This document shows positions 24,706 through 37,671 of a DNA stretch of 64,000 nucleotides, in pieces. Under the pieces are notes generated by a model. That model was not told the DNA's origin, ran no database searches, and was given only the letters and a program-made list of their open reading frames with translations. The DNA comes from Numida meleagris (taxonomy: Eukaryota; Chordata; Aves; Galliformes; Numididae): positions 26,375,413 through 26,439,412 of the forward strand of contig NC_034415.1 in the NCBI RefSeq assembly GCF_002078875.1. The letters run 5' to 3'. Each line of letters starts with the position of its first letter. The stretch's first letter is position 1. Both the position numbers and the translations under genes were made by a program.

Positions 24706-26079
24706 GAGGCAGAGGGAAAACCATACTCACTGTATTTAGCTTTAATTTTAAAATAAATGAATTTTCCAGAACAGTGACAGTATTGACCTTACATATTATC
24801 CAAATAGAAATTTTAATGAAACAAGTATAACACTGAGTATAGCCATAATAGATATGCAAATATTGGTCTTTTCTTAAAGGTCTCTCTATCTGGTCACATG
24901 AATTTTTCTTGCACATATGGGGGTGAACTCAGAGAACATTTATTAGAAGCAGAGAAAGAAAGGGTGGCTGCACAGCTATGGAGAATCAGACCATCAATTA
25001 AATTTTCATTCTCACTTCATGAGTATTCTCCCTGACTTCTTCCTTGAACAATGACCACAGGAGAGCTGTAAAACCTGCTCCCTTTTAAATTTCTTCTTGC
25101 TATGCGACAGCATCCACCTTTGCTTTCTGCTGGCATCTAAGAACAAGCCCTGCTCCAAAGGAGGCCAAAAAGCAAGCGAATATTATTGTAGTTGGGTTTA
25201 ACTAAACAAGCTATGGTGTAGGGAGCAATTCACATGGATGGTGACTCACCCAAAGATGTTCCAGCCAGTTATAAATGAACCAGCAACCATGGTGTCTTCA
25301 AAGGATCCCAGCCTCAGAGATTGAAATTGCATTTTATTTTTTTTTAAAGCTCAAAGACACTGGGAAGTGAACAGAAGGTGGTAATTTGGCCCAGATTCAT
25401 GCATAAGAGTACAAAGGTTAAAAAAAATAGACGGTTTGAAAAGCAATCATAGTCACCAGCTGAGAGAGGTTTAGAATAACAGCCTAAAATCAGATCCTTC
25501 AAAATAAAAGCCAAATAAAAAAAGACCTACTGAAAATAGCTAAAAATCACATTGTCTGTATGCTAGCCAAGATCAACTACGTGTGCCTGACATTTTAGTA
25601 GACCTTACTGCCTAGGGCCTGATGGGTAAAGGTATTCAGGTACCTACAGATGCAGAGAAATGCCTATCGAGATATTTTGCTTTTCCTAAACATGAAGTTC
25701 CCAGTTAAGTGATTTCCACGCATTCTTCTGACTGCATGCACAGCATTCACATCACTCAGCACCTCTTAAAACCAGGGCTTGTGAATGGGGTTCCATAAAA
25801 GTTCCCTTTTCCATTCACACAAAGACCTTGGTGTATATTTCCTCGTGGAACTTGAGAAGGACGGGCTGCTCCTGAAAATCTGTCTTTTCACATTCTTAAG
25901 TGGGATTGGCAGCCTGAACAGCAGCCCATGAACTCTGATGGCACCCGAAGTCACTTCTTCTCTCAAACCATTCACTAGGAGTTACAAAACTAATGAGCTT
26001 TAACTACAACACTGATGGATTCTCTCAAAACTCACTTCTAAATGCTCATGCTCCCTCCATACATCAAACTCCAGCCATT

Positions 26080-26760
26080 TCTTATCTAAGTTCTGACTCC
26101 CTCTTGCTGCTTGCTCTCTGGTGAGCACCCTGCACTTTGGTGACTATTCTGGTGATGCTGCTCCTTAGTCCTCTTCAGAAGCCCCCAGGGCATGGCCTGG
26201 TCTCATTTCTCTTCCCCTTCTGCGCTTGGTCTCATGGTTCTCTCTTGCTGTTCTGCTATCACTTCTATGCTGACAACTCACAAATCTGCCTTTCCAACCC
26301 TACCCCAAGCCCATAAATCTCTTCAGCACATCATCCCGCATAACCCCCCTGCCAGCTCAAGGGCAACTTGGACAAAATTGAGCACCTTATTTCTTACATC
26401 CTCCACCCTCCCCCTTCCTGCCTTTCTCCATTATTTTCTTAATTTCTCCTCCCTCCCTCTTCCTCCCCTTCTCCCAGGCCAGCAATGTCAGCACTACTTT
26501 TTATTCTTCTACTGCCTCCTTCCCACACGCAGGCTGACAAGATTTAGTGAATTCTTTTCTCCATAATATTTGACCCTTTCGTTCAGTCCCATCAACTCCA
26601 ACTTTGCCCATGTCCTTTTCATCTTCACAGCTTCACAACTTTGTTCTTCTACAGCCTCATCCTTCCCTACAGGCTGTTGAAGATCCAGGATATCAGCACA
26701 CCAGTCCCTCTTTGCCCAACAGTCAGAACTTGGTGCTCCTTCCGTGTGTTGTGTCACTGA
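26080..26760 (+). mobile_element. L2-like LINE relic with reverse transcriptase motif
   Basis: Codons at 26260-26295 read HFYADNSQICLS, matching the catalytic YADD block of L2-clade reverse transcriptases (typical form YADDTQIY), with the second Asp changed to Asn. Upstream, 'GCCCCCAGGGCATGGCCTGG' followed by TCTCATTTCTCTTC corresponds to the conserved PQGSVLGPLLF block, in a shifted frame. Codons 26365-26391 read NLDKIEHLI, matching the downstream LxKTELLV block at the expected spacing and in frame with YADN. A stop codon lies between them, so the copy is dead. Pyrimidine-rich sequence up to about 26760 keeps the character of L2 sense strands. The ends are approximate. Confidence 0.65.
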
Positions 26761-26785
26761 TTTTCACTTTAACAGCTTTTAACAA

Positions 26786-26805
26786 GTGGTGGTGGTGGTG
26801 GTGGT
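26786..26805 (+). repeat. (GGT)n microsatellite
   Basis: About 6.5 GGT units just downstream of the L2 relic. Confidence 0.9.
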
Positions 26806-28904
26806 CTGAAGTTCTGTCCCAGCCTACAAAGAGAGTCTTCTCTCATATTCATTTTTGTTCCTTCAGTTTGCCAGCTGGGACGGTCCTGGCATTCATGGTT
26901 CATCCTATACAGAGCAAATTCTCTGTGCTCTGCAGATTCCAGGTAGCAAAGTGCCTTCTTCTGTCTGAAATAGAAAAGCCACCACAGAAGAAATTTTGTT
27001 TTATCTTGGGAGTGTGTGTTGTGATGGGTGGAGCTATTTGTTGTCTACGTAAGTCCTTTTGTGGAGTACGACAGCTCATATTGTTTGAAAGGAAATGTAA
27101 TACTAGCAAGTAGGTTTTACTGCAAAAATTGGTCTTCTAGTCTACAAAATGAAGGCAACAGAGCACTGAGATTTTCGTAGTGGTAGAGCTGCAGGTGTTC
27201 CATATAATTCAGTTTAAATCTGAATTCGTGTTTAAACACAAGTGTTCTGTCACGGCATTATTGTGTGGAAAAGGGGAAGGGAAATATCCAGAGTACATCT
27301 CAGCCTAAAGAAGGGCTCCAGCACCTTCCTTGGGAATGTTAGTGCCAACAGAAGACTCACTAAGTATTCCTTCCAAGAGCAGGTTGCCAGCGTGAGGAGA
27401 ATTACATCCCTTCCTCATTTGGAGCAGGCAGACAAAAGATTGGGTCTTAAAAATGAGGACATTCTGAAGTGCCTCCAATGTGGTCAATGAAACTTCTCGT
27501 TTCCTCAGCTATTTTTACAAGATCCTGAAAAGAAAATAGTTCAATCCCAAAACCAAAAAAACGTTCTGTATTGTACTAATTAACTTCCTGGTTTTCATTT
27601 CAGGATGAAAACCATCAGATCTACTTTGGTTTGATCCACACCACGTATATTTCCTCCAGGTTTACTCTTCGGTTGCCAGACTGGAAAGTGATTGCCTTAG
27701 GTGAAATCTTACATGTTTTGCTCCCATTCTTTGCTTGGGGTTGTTTCAGCTGAATCTTTTCATCTCAATGGCATAAAAAGACATTTCTTTCTCAGTTTTC
27801 TCTGGAAACCTTCCAAGTGTCTCTAGTTTTTCAGTTTTTCTCTGAAAAATAAGAAAAGGGCTCTCTGCAGAAAACTATTCTCTAACCTCTTCTTTGAGTC
27901 CCTTCCCAACGTAGTCAGTTCACTGGATTCTCTGTTCTTTGTATTTCCCAGTGGGAGATGACTTGAAGTCTCACATTCCCCTCAAGTGCCCTATGAATTT
28001 CTTCTCTTATTCAAGGCATTGAGCTGAGGTCTGTGCAAACTACCCAGTCCTACACCATAGAAAATGTCCTCCTTTACCCTTAACAATTCCCTAGGACTTT
28101 TTCAAGATAAAGCAAGAAGAAAAAAAAAATCCATTGCATTTGCTCAAAAAAGAAAACCAATCAAAGCCAGAGTTCTGCATATCCCTATAAGCCTGCAGCA
28201 ATTCAAGACCTATGAGGTTTCCTGGTGCACTTAATGGTTTTCAAAAGACAAAGACATTTTGTCCATATCTAGGGGAAATTCTGTGAACTTTCCCATCGAT
28301 GTCATTGGGGTTGATGGGAACTCATTTCTATGGAAGGAAGGGTGTACAAAAACTGTCTCTTAAGGCAATCAGGTTTTAGCCCTTCTCAATTCCTGAGAAA
28401 AGCTTCCAAGTGCATTCCAGCCTCTCCAGAAACATCAGCAAAGGAAGAATCCCTCCCACCCCTCAAAACAGAAATAATTGTTCTGGTCTGAGCAAAAGCA
28501 GAACTAACAGCAAGGGAGAAAACAAAGCTGGGTGTTTCTGCAGCCGTTGTTAGATGTGTTCCCGGATCCTGCATGGGTCACAAAGCAAAAATGAAGATGT
28601 TTTGCACAGACAGGTGCAGGCACTGCTGTGATTAATCAAGCCATAATTAGGGACCTGTCGGCAGGCACTAAATATATGTTCTAGGGCTTCAACCCCCTTA
28701 GAAATCTGTGGATAGAAAACTTGCCAGGCAGGAAATTCATAAAAACAAAGAGTCCTTGGATGATGAATGTGTACAAGAAAAGAAACTTTCACCAGGCTGT
28801 GATAAAGATAATTCGCTTTATCACTTCACATCTAAAAATACTTTTCTCTCTCTATTTCTCCGAGTTTTTGCAAAAAACTTAGTATCAGTCGACTACAGAG
28901 TTGA

Positions 28905-28955
28905 ACAGATAATTCCTACCCTCCCATCGGTAAAACAGGAATGATTTCAGCATCT
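28905..28955 (+). mobile_element. Possible MIR fragment
   Basis: CCTCCCATCGGTAAAACAGG followed by AATGATTTCAG resembles the MIR segment 'CCATCTGTAAAATGGG' plus AATGAT. It is short, and no other part of MIR is clear. Confidence 0.35.
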
Positions 28956-30102
28956 GCAGAGAATGAGTGGGTTTACTCTTTTACATGGAGTCATGTAGCT
29001 GCAACAGCCTTGTGGAAGTGACAGAGGGTTCAAAACACTCTGCGAACAAAACAGCTCTCATCTTGCACAGCCTTCACCTTACATATCCATTTGCACCTAG
29101 CCAAAGGCAACAAGAAATACCTCCATTTAACAGAGAACAGAGGGTGGAAGTTCAGTGGCATTTTATTATCTATGTATGAATTAATGCAAAGTCAAAGCCT
29201 GAGATATTGTACTTATTTCTATGCAAATGTAAGACAGGGACCTCCCTTCCCAGAGCATTGTCAGCTTGTGGCTGAACTGGTCAATGCCACCCTCTAGACT
29301 GTCTCACATAGTTGGTACCCACAGGGGGAAGACAGACAGCCACCCCTCTGTGAGATTTTAAGCATTCATGTGGGCATCCTCCTCCCTCTGTTTCATACAA
29401 CACTTTTCTGTCCATATATTAACTAATTCCTTTATATAATAAGGTGTTTACTTTGAATTGATCTCAGATACACCCACATCTCAGTTATAGCGACTCACAG
29501 ATGAACTGTCAATAGCAAGAAGGTACAAGATGATCAAAGCCATTGCTTAACAAGATGCCCAGCCATCCAGCCTTGCAGCAGGGTTTGCAGCTGGTGCTGC
29601 CTTTGCCACTAGAGCATTTTGCTAATCAGAGAGAACTAGTTAGTTTACAGCTAGCTCAGGTATCCCTTTATGAGCTGAAGTCACTGTTACATAGGCTCTT
29701 GAGATTAAAATATTTGCTGTCGTGTGTGCTGACAGCATGATATACAGAAACAACATGAAATACAAAGGCTGTGTGTAATGTGATCAATATCCTTATTGTA
29801 TTATACATCTCATTACAATATTAAACAAAAATGAGTTCCAAGAACTAAAATGCTGCTCTGCACAGAAACCTGACCTACAGACTCATGTTCATGTACGGAA
29901 ATTCCGTAGTCTGAATCTTTGTGCACTTCTTCCTCTCAATGATCAATTGCCCTGCCAAATTTACAGAATTTGATTTCAGCTGGATATCAGTTAAAATCTT
30001 CTGAGGAAGGCACTGTTAGGTGTCTGATTGAGCTCAGTGTTATTAAATGTGAGGGGAAGTCATCTAATGTCTGTTTAATTGTAGCTGCCTTTGGTGAGTA
30101 AT

Positions 30103-30206
30103 ATTGATGATTAATCAATTGACCATAGGGGACAAGCTGAGATGGGGAATAAGGCTGAATCGATGTGCAGGAGAGGATGTGAAGTAAGATGGACTCTGAA
30201 TCGATG
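30103..30206. promoter_or_regulatory. Putative cluster of Cut/Onecut-type sites
   Basis: Four related hexamers fall within about 100 bases: ATTGAT (30103-30108), ATCAAT (30114-30119) and ATCGAT twice, inside an exactly repeated CTGAATCGATG (30155-30165 and 30196-30206). ATCGAT and ATTGAT are core sites for Cut-homeodomain proteins. The clustering is seen directly; the function is inferred. Confidence 0.25.
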
Positions 30207-30640
30207 GTGTTGCTACTTGCTCAGTTAGGCTGGCGACTGGGATGTGCCCTCTGCATGAGCTCACAAGCGATGCAAAGAGGTTGCTTCACAACAAAGACAT
30301 TTCACTGCTTTTTATTTATATTGATTTCCCAGTGAAGTGTGTCTTGGCATTAGGGATTCCCACAGAGCTGGGAAGAAAGATCAGCTTCTTTCCTCAGCAG
30401 GTCAACAAATCCCAGGTGATGAGTCTTGTCTTCGCAGAAAAAGAGACAGGAGCAGAGGTTTGGCTCTAAGTTACCTGCCAGAAAGGAAGAAAGGAAAGTG
30501 CATCCTTAAAGGGAGGAAAATGTCGAACTGAAACGGAAAAGCTGTGATTCAGATGGATAATCTGAATAAAATATCCAAACAAAGGAAAGTTAGATTGTTG
30601 AAGTCAGCATTGTTAAAGAGTATTATTTGATAAGGTGAAG

Positions 30641-30660
30641 GTTTGTTGTTGTTGTTGTTT
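30641..30660 (+). repeat. (GTT)n microsatellite
   Basis: About five to six GTT units. Confidence 0.85.
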
Positions 30661-31739
30661 ATTTAGGGCATTGTTAGCTAAGGTAGGTGCTTTCTGTGGA
30701 CACATCGCAGGTGTGCAAGCTTTCTTCACATCCTATGCCCAGCTGACAGTAAAGCAATGATGAGAGCTGGAAGAAGTGCTGTCCTCTGCTGGAAGGAATT
30801 CATATGGCTCAAGGTCCCTGCTTTCAAGTTTGAAAGTCCTGCAACTTAGGGACGTGTAGCTTAGTGCCAAAGCAGGAAGGAAGGGTGCTTGGTCAGGCAG
30901 CGCTTCATACCAAAGTGCATCATCTTCTAAATGATGTCAAGCAGAATGTGGCTATAATGTTGTTTCAAGTCCTTTCCAGTGGGGAAACTAGATGAGGTTT
31001 TGAGTTTAAACACAGAATAAACAACAAAACAAAAGCTAACCCAGGTATGAAAGCTCTTAGACATTACCCAGATAGCCAGACATTGCCAATCCCTGCAGCA
31101 CCTGATTGGAATGAGTTCCAGTAATTCTGATAAATCACTCAGATAGTGATAGAAATGAAGATGCTGTTAATATTGAACTTTGCCTTGATGCTGTCTTTTA
31201 CTTACTGTTAAGTCTTGGTTGGTTTAAGGAAAATATTTGTTAAATTACAGGTAAATCAGGCTTGTGAGTAAATAGCCTTCTCAGAAATGCAACTGAGAAT
31301 AAGCAGAAAGGGCTTGTGAGTTTTCCCATATCCTGTGGCCAAGTGATATTCAAACACTGGGTAATTCTGAGGACTCACATGTGGAAGAACTTAAATCTTG
31401 CTGACTTTGTATGTTCATGCCCTGTTAGCATTACGTGGAATATTTCTCCATATCAGTATGTGGTAGTAGACAATAAACTTTCACCTTTAAGCTGCTCCCG
31501 TATGCCATAATATAGCCACCTATCTTACAAACTAGAATGGATGAATATTTATATTACTCTTTCTTTTCTCTTTCCCATCTGCATGAAACATATGCCACGT
31601 ACAGTGGTTCCAAGAGATCACAACAGGGTCTATAGTCCACATGCTAAAATTTGTAATAAAATATGCATGATAAAACCTTGCAGTGGAAATCACATTCCTA
31701 ACCAGGAAAAAAGCCCTCACTTTTAATGAGGGTTTAATT

Positions 31740-32160
31740 AATGTCAGATTGGCTCAGCTGGTAACATTCTTGCCTCTGGTGTAGAAGGTCATGGTTTTGA
31801 GCCCTACATCAGGCTCTGAGCTCATAACCAATGCTGACACTGCAATGTACTTTTGCTACACTGTTAGAGGTTCTGACCTTCAAATGAGGTGTTTAAACTA
31901 AGATTCCTCCTGCTATTCTCTGGTGGTTCTTCCAGCTGGAAGCTAAAGGTGTTCTGGCACTTTTCAAGCAGTGCAGGGAATAGCCCTTGCATCCTAACTC
32001 ACCCTTGCTGAATAAAGTAGGTTATAATATACAAAGCTGCAACTGTCAGCCATTACTGACAGCTGAGAATACACACTAATGAGGCTGCTCTATTTATTTA
32101 TGTGCCGACTCCGCTTACAAAATAGGAAATGCTCACTACTTTGTCATAAAAGAGTGAAGG
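31740..32160 (+). mobile_element. Ancient tRNA-derived SINE, nearly full length
   Basis: The head contains a clear RNA polymerase III A box, TGGCTCAGCTGG (31750-31761), and a degraded B box, GGTTTTGAGCC (31793-31803), at tRNA-like spacing. The body runs ACTGTTAGAGG, ATGAGGTGTTTAAACTAAG and GGCACTTTTCAAGCAGTGCA, then GGGAA. This follows the order of a vertebrate SINE body that I recall as CACTGTCGGAGGTGC, ATGAGACGTTAAACCGAGG, then GGCACTATTTCGAAGAAGAG and CAGGGGAG. A weaker match continues to about 32160. Birds lack abundant young SINEs, so this is an old relic. It is not a functional tRNA because the acceptor stem and B box are not intact. The family name was not assigned. Confidence 0.62.
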
Positions 32161-33498
32161 ACCTTTTCTGGGAGCTTGAAAAGGAGAAATAATGGGAAGA
32201 CATTAAAGTAATGTAAGAAGAGCTTATTTTCAAAATAAGAATGCCCTGTGTACTTTCAAGGAAAAATGGCACCGCTTTAAATAAGCTAATATTGTAAGTA
32301 AGGAGACAGTGAGGGGATAGGAGAAAAGTGAGATAAAGGCCATTTCAAGGCTTCTTGAAAATAGAAAGTATTAAAATGAAGACTGTCAGGAGCAATAGGG
32401 TTAAAATTTCAGGGAAACTGTACATGAATTAGCAGTCAAATTGGTATCAATCTATGCGATCCTGTTAATCAGCTGAGTCATCACAAAAGACATCGTATGA
32501 ACTCATCTGGAAATTAAGATCTTTATGATCTGTCCATTCAGGCTATCAGATATGATTTAGAACTAAAGATCAGAACTAATCCATTTCCAGCCTTGCCAAC
32601 ACTCCTAGCCCCTGCCCTCCTCCCTCCTCCCACTGCACACATTATTTTAAAGCCAGAAAAGTTTCTTGTTTCAGCTCCTTGTTCACACTCTTACCTAAGG
32701 TAGATTTAATTTGGCATTCAAACATGACTTCCTAACGTGAACCTTATGTTTTGTGATCCCAAAGTACTGTGGTATCCCCGGCATGGCAGTTACAATGGTG
32801 CTTTCTAGGACATGCAATCCTAGCAGGGTACCTTTCAGCAACAGCAAACTTTTGCTATTTACTCTGTCTTATCTTCAGAGGTCTATAAAATAAGCCAGCA
32901 TACAGCGTGCCTCCCTTACAACTTGTTGAGAATAACTGAATACAGTGCAGCAAGCCAAAGCCTTGATTATCTAGAATTTGGATTATGGCTAGGTAAATAA
33001 AATACTATCAATTCACATATAGAAATGTAATTGGATTTATTTGCAAGATATCCTATCTCCTCCCTTTTATTCACTCTGCTGGGCCAACTGCCACCTGAGC
33101 AGAGAAAAACTGAAAGGATGCCATCTACCTTTAGGAAATTACACCTAAGTTATTTACAGAGGCTCACTTCATGAAGATGAAATTTTTTATTCTTCAATAA
33201 ATCATTTCTCGTCTGCAGGTAACAATTATAACGTTAGAAAGGCCTGAAAAGTAATTTACGGTTCTGGAAATCGGAAAAACTTGGAAAGAAAACATACGTT
33301 TTTAAAGAGGAAGGTGAGCTATAGACATGTGGAGCCAATATGTCTGAGTTCCCAGCCAGACTCCCCTGGGTATTCAGTCACAATGCTTTTGTACAACTGC
33401 AGTATTTGAGACCCTGCGAAGTGATAGTATTCTAACTTCTTGCTTGGCTGATAGCATCTGCATAATTCTAGGTATAGAATTTTCTTGGAACAGGAAAA

Positions 33499-33540
33499 AC
33501 AGCTTTCATGGTCCCTTCCAACTATATTCTTCTACTACTG
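33499..33540 (+). mobile_element. Possible short CR1 3'-end scrap, sense
   Basis: The text 'CATGGTCCCTTCCAACTATA' followed by TTCTTCTA resembles the extreme 3' end of CR1 in sense orientation (GGTCCCTTCCAAC then ATTCTATG). The match covers only about 40 bases and the final octamers are not intact. Confidence 0.35.
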
Positions 33541-36500
33541 TATGTTTCCTGTGACTTTATTTGCAGTGTAACGTTGCATCAGCTTCTAAAGTAGTACAGA
33601 GTTCAAGCGCAGAGCTGTAATGCATGAACAAGGAACTTAAATTTCCCATTATGTGGAAGAAAATAAAACTAATCCTTGACTCTTTAAACTGAACTGCTTG
33701 AGTGCAAATGGTATTATTGCCGTTAGAGAGGAAACTAAGAAGCAGGCTGCTAAAGCCACACACCACCCCTCTGAGCAAGCCATGCCATGAGCAGCAGAGT
33801 GCAGGATTCGGCCCTGAAGATGGAGCTGCTGACAGGGTGAGGAAGCATGGGCACTTAGTGGGATTTATCTGACCTAATATTTTCAGTCGAATTTCAGCAA
33901 GGTGTCAAGTCTAAATTGAGTTCTCACTGTACTCCGTGAGGAAAGGATAGGCCACCCCCTAAATCAGTACACCGTCTTAAAACGAATGGAATGAGTCACT
34001 CTACATAGCTGTCTATTTCTTTCCACGTTAGTCTTTAGAAGGAAATTCAAAAAGGTGAATGAAGACGATGACAAGCTGGAGAACAGCATGTCCCTGGTCC
34101 CACATTCAAGAGATCCTATTGAAGATGAGACAGAAAAATATCAGTAGAAAATGCTGCCTTTCTACTCTTTACTGCATAATGAATTCAACATAAAAATGTA
34201 AATGACATACGTGAAACACATAGAATTCTCAGATATGGACACTTGTCCCTTTCAGCAGTTGCTCTCAGACGAAGTCTGATGGGATCACGAGGGGTTCACA
34301 GGTCTGCTTTCATCTTCACAATGAAGTAGTTTTTAAGCAATGTCACATCCTACTAAACTCCAGCCAGGGTTTCCCAAGGCTTTTCAGACATTGTAGCTAT
34401 AGCAACAGGGACCCAAACAACTCTGTTCCCTACATGACACGACTTTGTTGGGTGTTTCTTCCAGCTGGAATTCAACTGCGATCAAATGTACGGGTGGCAG
34501 CTCTACTGAGGAGGTATAACACACACACAGCAGGACCTAATCAAGCTGCAAAGTAACCTGAAGAGATTAGAGCAGTGGGAGCCATAGGCAACAGGGGCAA
34601 ATCCAGAAGCAATGCCAGTCCCACACCACTGAGTGAATAAATCAGTTGCAGTGTCACAAAATAAAGACTGAAAAGAGGGGTTTCTTCCTCCATTAACACA
34701 AGTGGCATTCATCCTTTTTATTGTGTTCTTTTATTGCAATGTGCTCTGTTTTTTAAATACTGGTAGGCACTACACTTGTTACAAGGCACAAAGTATTTTT
34801 TGGTGAAGATGTATAAACTATTTAAGAATCTCTGCTTCGGTGACTTTCTGAGGGCAACTGTCCTCACCATGCTTCTGTGGCTCTGTCTCTGCTTCCAGCA
34901 ACAAGCAAGGCAGCGTGCTGTGCTCATCTCTTGGGAAGAGATATTTGGGCAAGTATTGGCAGGGCAGACTGAAGGACAGACAGACTGATAGCTGACTGCT
35001 TCTGTGTCTCATAAGCCTGACAGTGAAATCTTTTTTTTTCATTTCTTATTGCTTCTGTCAGTGCATTTTAAAGCATAGTTACAAGGTTGAGACATGACTG
35101 CCACAACTGCCTTTAACATCTATATGCCATAACAAGAATACACACAAAATGTTTAGATTGAACAAAATCACAAACAAAACCAAGTTACTTAATCATCCCC
35201 TGGTATCCATTCAACAAACCTACAGTTCCTTTTGCTTAGAATTCATCTTAAGTGGAAGCCCATTTCACAGCTGAGCAGTTCTTCCCAGGCTGGAAGCATG
35301 GCCAAAGGCTGGAGACTCCTCTCTGGAAAGTGCTGTCATGCCTAGATTGAGTGTGGGGCCAGCAAATGAAGGACGATGTTTTTGAGAGGAAAAGGCTCTT
35401 TTTTTCCAGGGCTTCCACCTAAAGCTCTTTGTTTAGAATAGAATGCTCACGCATTCGCACATCCAGGCCAAACCAGAAGTCTGAAAAAGAGTGATTTCAT
35501 TGTTTGCCCATGGCTATGAAACAGAGTCAGACATACATCCTTGGAGACAGGAAAAAAAAAAAAAATGGAAAGGAGGTATTATCTCCAGAAGTGAAGGAGA
35601 AACACCACAGAAAAATCTTCTCATGACAGCAACATTTCTGAAGGCAGCTTCCCATTCCCAAGAGGATTATTTTAGCCACTTCTTGAAGGAAGATAACATT
35701 TTCTCCCTGTATGTGTAGAAAAGAAACCTTTGGAAAAGAGCATGTGCTAGAGCTAAGAAACTGATTCTTGTTAGCAATGGAAGTGCACAACCAGAGATAA
35801 AGGCTGCAGTGCTTGGAGAGCTTTGATAATATGACAGTCGCTTACTATTGTGATCAGCTGTCAACCATACCTTACAAATATGAAAATTAAAAAATTTATC
35901 AGTGTGCAGGCATGGTGTGAGGCAAGAGGAGCTGTAGGCTCATTCCACAAACCCCTCACATCCTTTTTGACTCTATTCTTCTCATAACACGGGGACATTG
36001 TATACACACAGCTCCAGGAATAAATCTTAGATCATATAATCATTCCCCTCAAAATGACTTCTCATTTTAAAACTGAATTTTCAAGAACATATTTATCTAT
36101 GTTTAATTTTAAAAATGCAAATCATTTGGCTAACTTGACAATGGATTAAATTCATTTTACATTTCTTCTCTTAAGGAAAAACTTGAAAATTCAATCATTC
36201 ATCTAGTCCTACTTTTCAGAACAGCAGCTCCCACCAAGTGGGAAAAAAGCTCATCACTCATGGGCTTTAATCTGGAGCCTAGTGTCAGAACAGAGACATA
36301 AAAATTCAAAGGCTTGAGTTAAATTCTCATGTTTCTGAAGTCCTTTTTAGGAACCTGGATCCAGAACAGAAACTGAAGAAGGGCTGCAGAACTTCCTACA
36401 ATATTTTTACTCATTCCCAAATTACAAATAAAGATATGCTACTGTCTGACATTGCTACTGCAGAAAATCTACTGACCAAATTTCAGTGCTTTCAATTACA

Positions 36501-37656
36501 TAGCTTCAATACGATGTCTCAATATAGATTCTGCAGTACAGTGGCAGGAACTCATCCATTAACTGTAAGTGCTATCCAACCTGACTTTAATATAGCAAAT
36601 AATACTGAATTGCTCATAATTACAACATATAACTCCCATTATGTAACGACTAATTTATTTTTTATTCATATTTCCAGCTAACAAAAATAACTTACGCTGA
36701 TAAATAATTCCTCAAAAGTTTTGCTTGTGAAGAACAGAACAGGTGTGGTCCGTGTTCCTATTATCTAAATTGTCCTGGAGATGAGTTTTAATTTGCCATA
36801 AATACTTTATGCTGCATCCTTTACTACTGTATTATTCATTTTCTAGCAAAATGTGAGGCAAGTAGTCTCACATGGGAAAAGACTGTGAATAGACATTAAC
36901 AAGGCTTTTTTTCTTCCCTCTTTCCATCAGTCCTCAGGGGTTTCTGGAAAGCAGGGAAGCCTGCTGTTACTGAGACACTGTGGCAAGATCTCCAAGAAGT
37001 ATATAGGAAATATTTTTCCTCAACTGGGATGTGCTTCAAGATTATTTTGTTTTGTCAATCCAGATAAGAATAAAAAGTCAAAATGTGAATTGCATATAAA
37101 AATTAATCTCCCTTCAGTCCTGTGAAGGATTTAGATTTCAAATATTCTTAAAATCTCTTCAATAAAAATTCCGAAAGGATTCATCACTTCATAGTAAGAA
37201 AAGCCAACCCAAAGCCTTTTCATTTTCAAAATGATGTATTGTTTTCATTCACTACTCCAAATCATGAAAACAATTGTGCTCTAACACATTTCCACTCCAA
37301 AAATTCTCCACCGTGCTAGATGTTTGTCATATTCTGGAAACACAGAAGTGTTCAGAGTGATTTGTCAGTGCCAAAGGTTCCTTAAATTACTCACAAACTG
37401 AGCAAAAATGTGAATCTCTCTCTCTATTCTTCATCAAATACTCGAACACTTTAGGCAGCTCACAGCAGAACAGTATTTCCTGGTGAACACAATCCAGGGC
37501 AACAAGGTGATCCACTTTCTAGAGGAGAAAGTTCTTTACTTTATAACAATTTCTATTGAGAAAAAAGACCATATCACTCAGACATAGCTCAAAGCACACT
37601 GGTGTTATTTAGAATTGTTTTTCAATCCGATTATCAAAATCTAAATAGACTACATT

Positions 37657-37671
37657 AAAAAAAAAAAAAAA
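37657..37671 (+). repeat. A15 homopolymer
   Basis: Fifteen A residues followed by ACACC-type sequence. No retrocopy body was identified upstream. Confidence 0.85.

Larger units (their letters stand above)
21861..26079. other. Non-coding unique sequence
   Basis: No gene found. It contains ATTTGCAT octamers at 22288-22295 and 22781-22788, the second followed by two SOX-like sites, and ATGCAAAT at 24854-24861. A weak MIR-like stretch at about 23545-23580 (CCATCTACAAATGAAAATAA) is too short to call. Confidence 0.5.
26761..31739. other. Non-coding sequence
   Basis: About 5 kb with no supportable gene. The longest gap-free frame in the window, 26604-27113 plus (169 codons), starts in the L2 relic, passes through a (GGT)n microsatellite read as Trp repeats and ends in unique DNA. 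It is best explained as chance. A MIR-like scrap and a Cut-site cluster are listed separately. Confidence 0.5.

Noticed and set aside
26604..27113. 169-codon plus-strand frame, the longest not crossing a gap
   Set aside because: It begins in an L2 relic, contains a Trp run from a GGT microsatellite and has no domain. Chance is the simplest explanation.
31740..31815. tRNA gene suggested by the A and B boxes
   Set aside because: The B box is degraded, there is no plausible acceptor stem, and the sequence continues into a SINE body.
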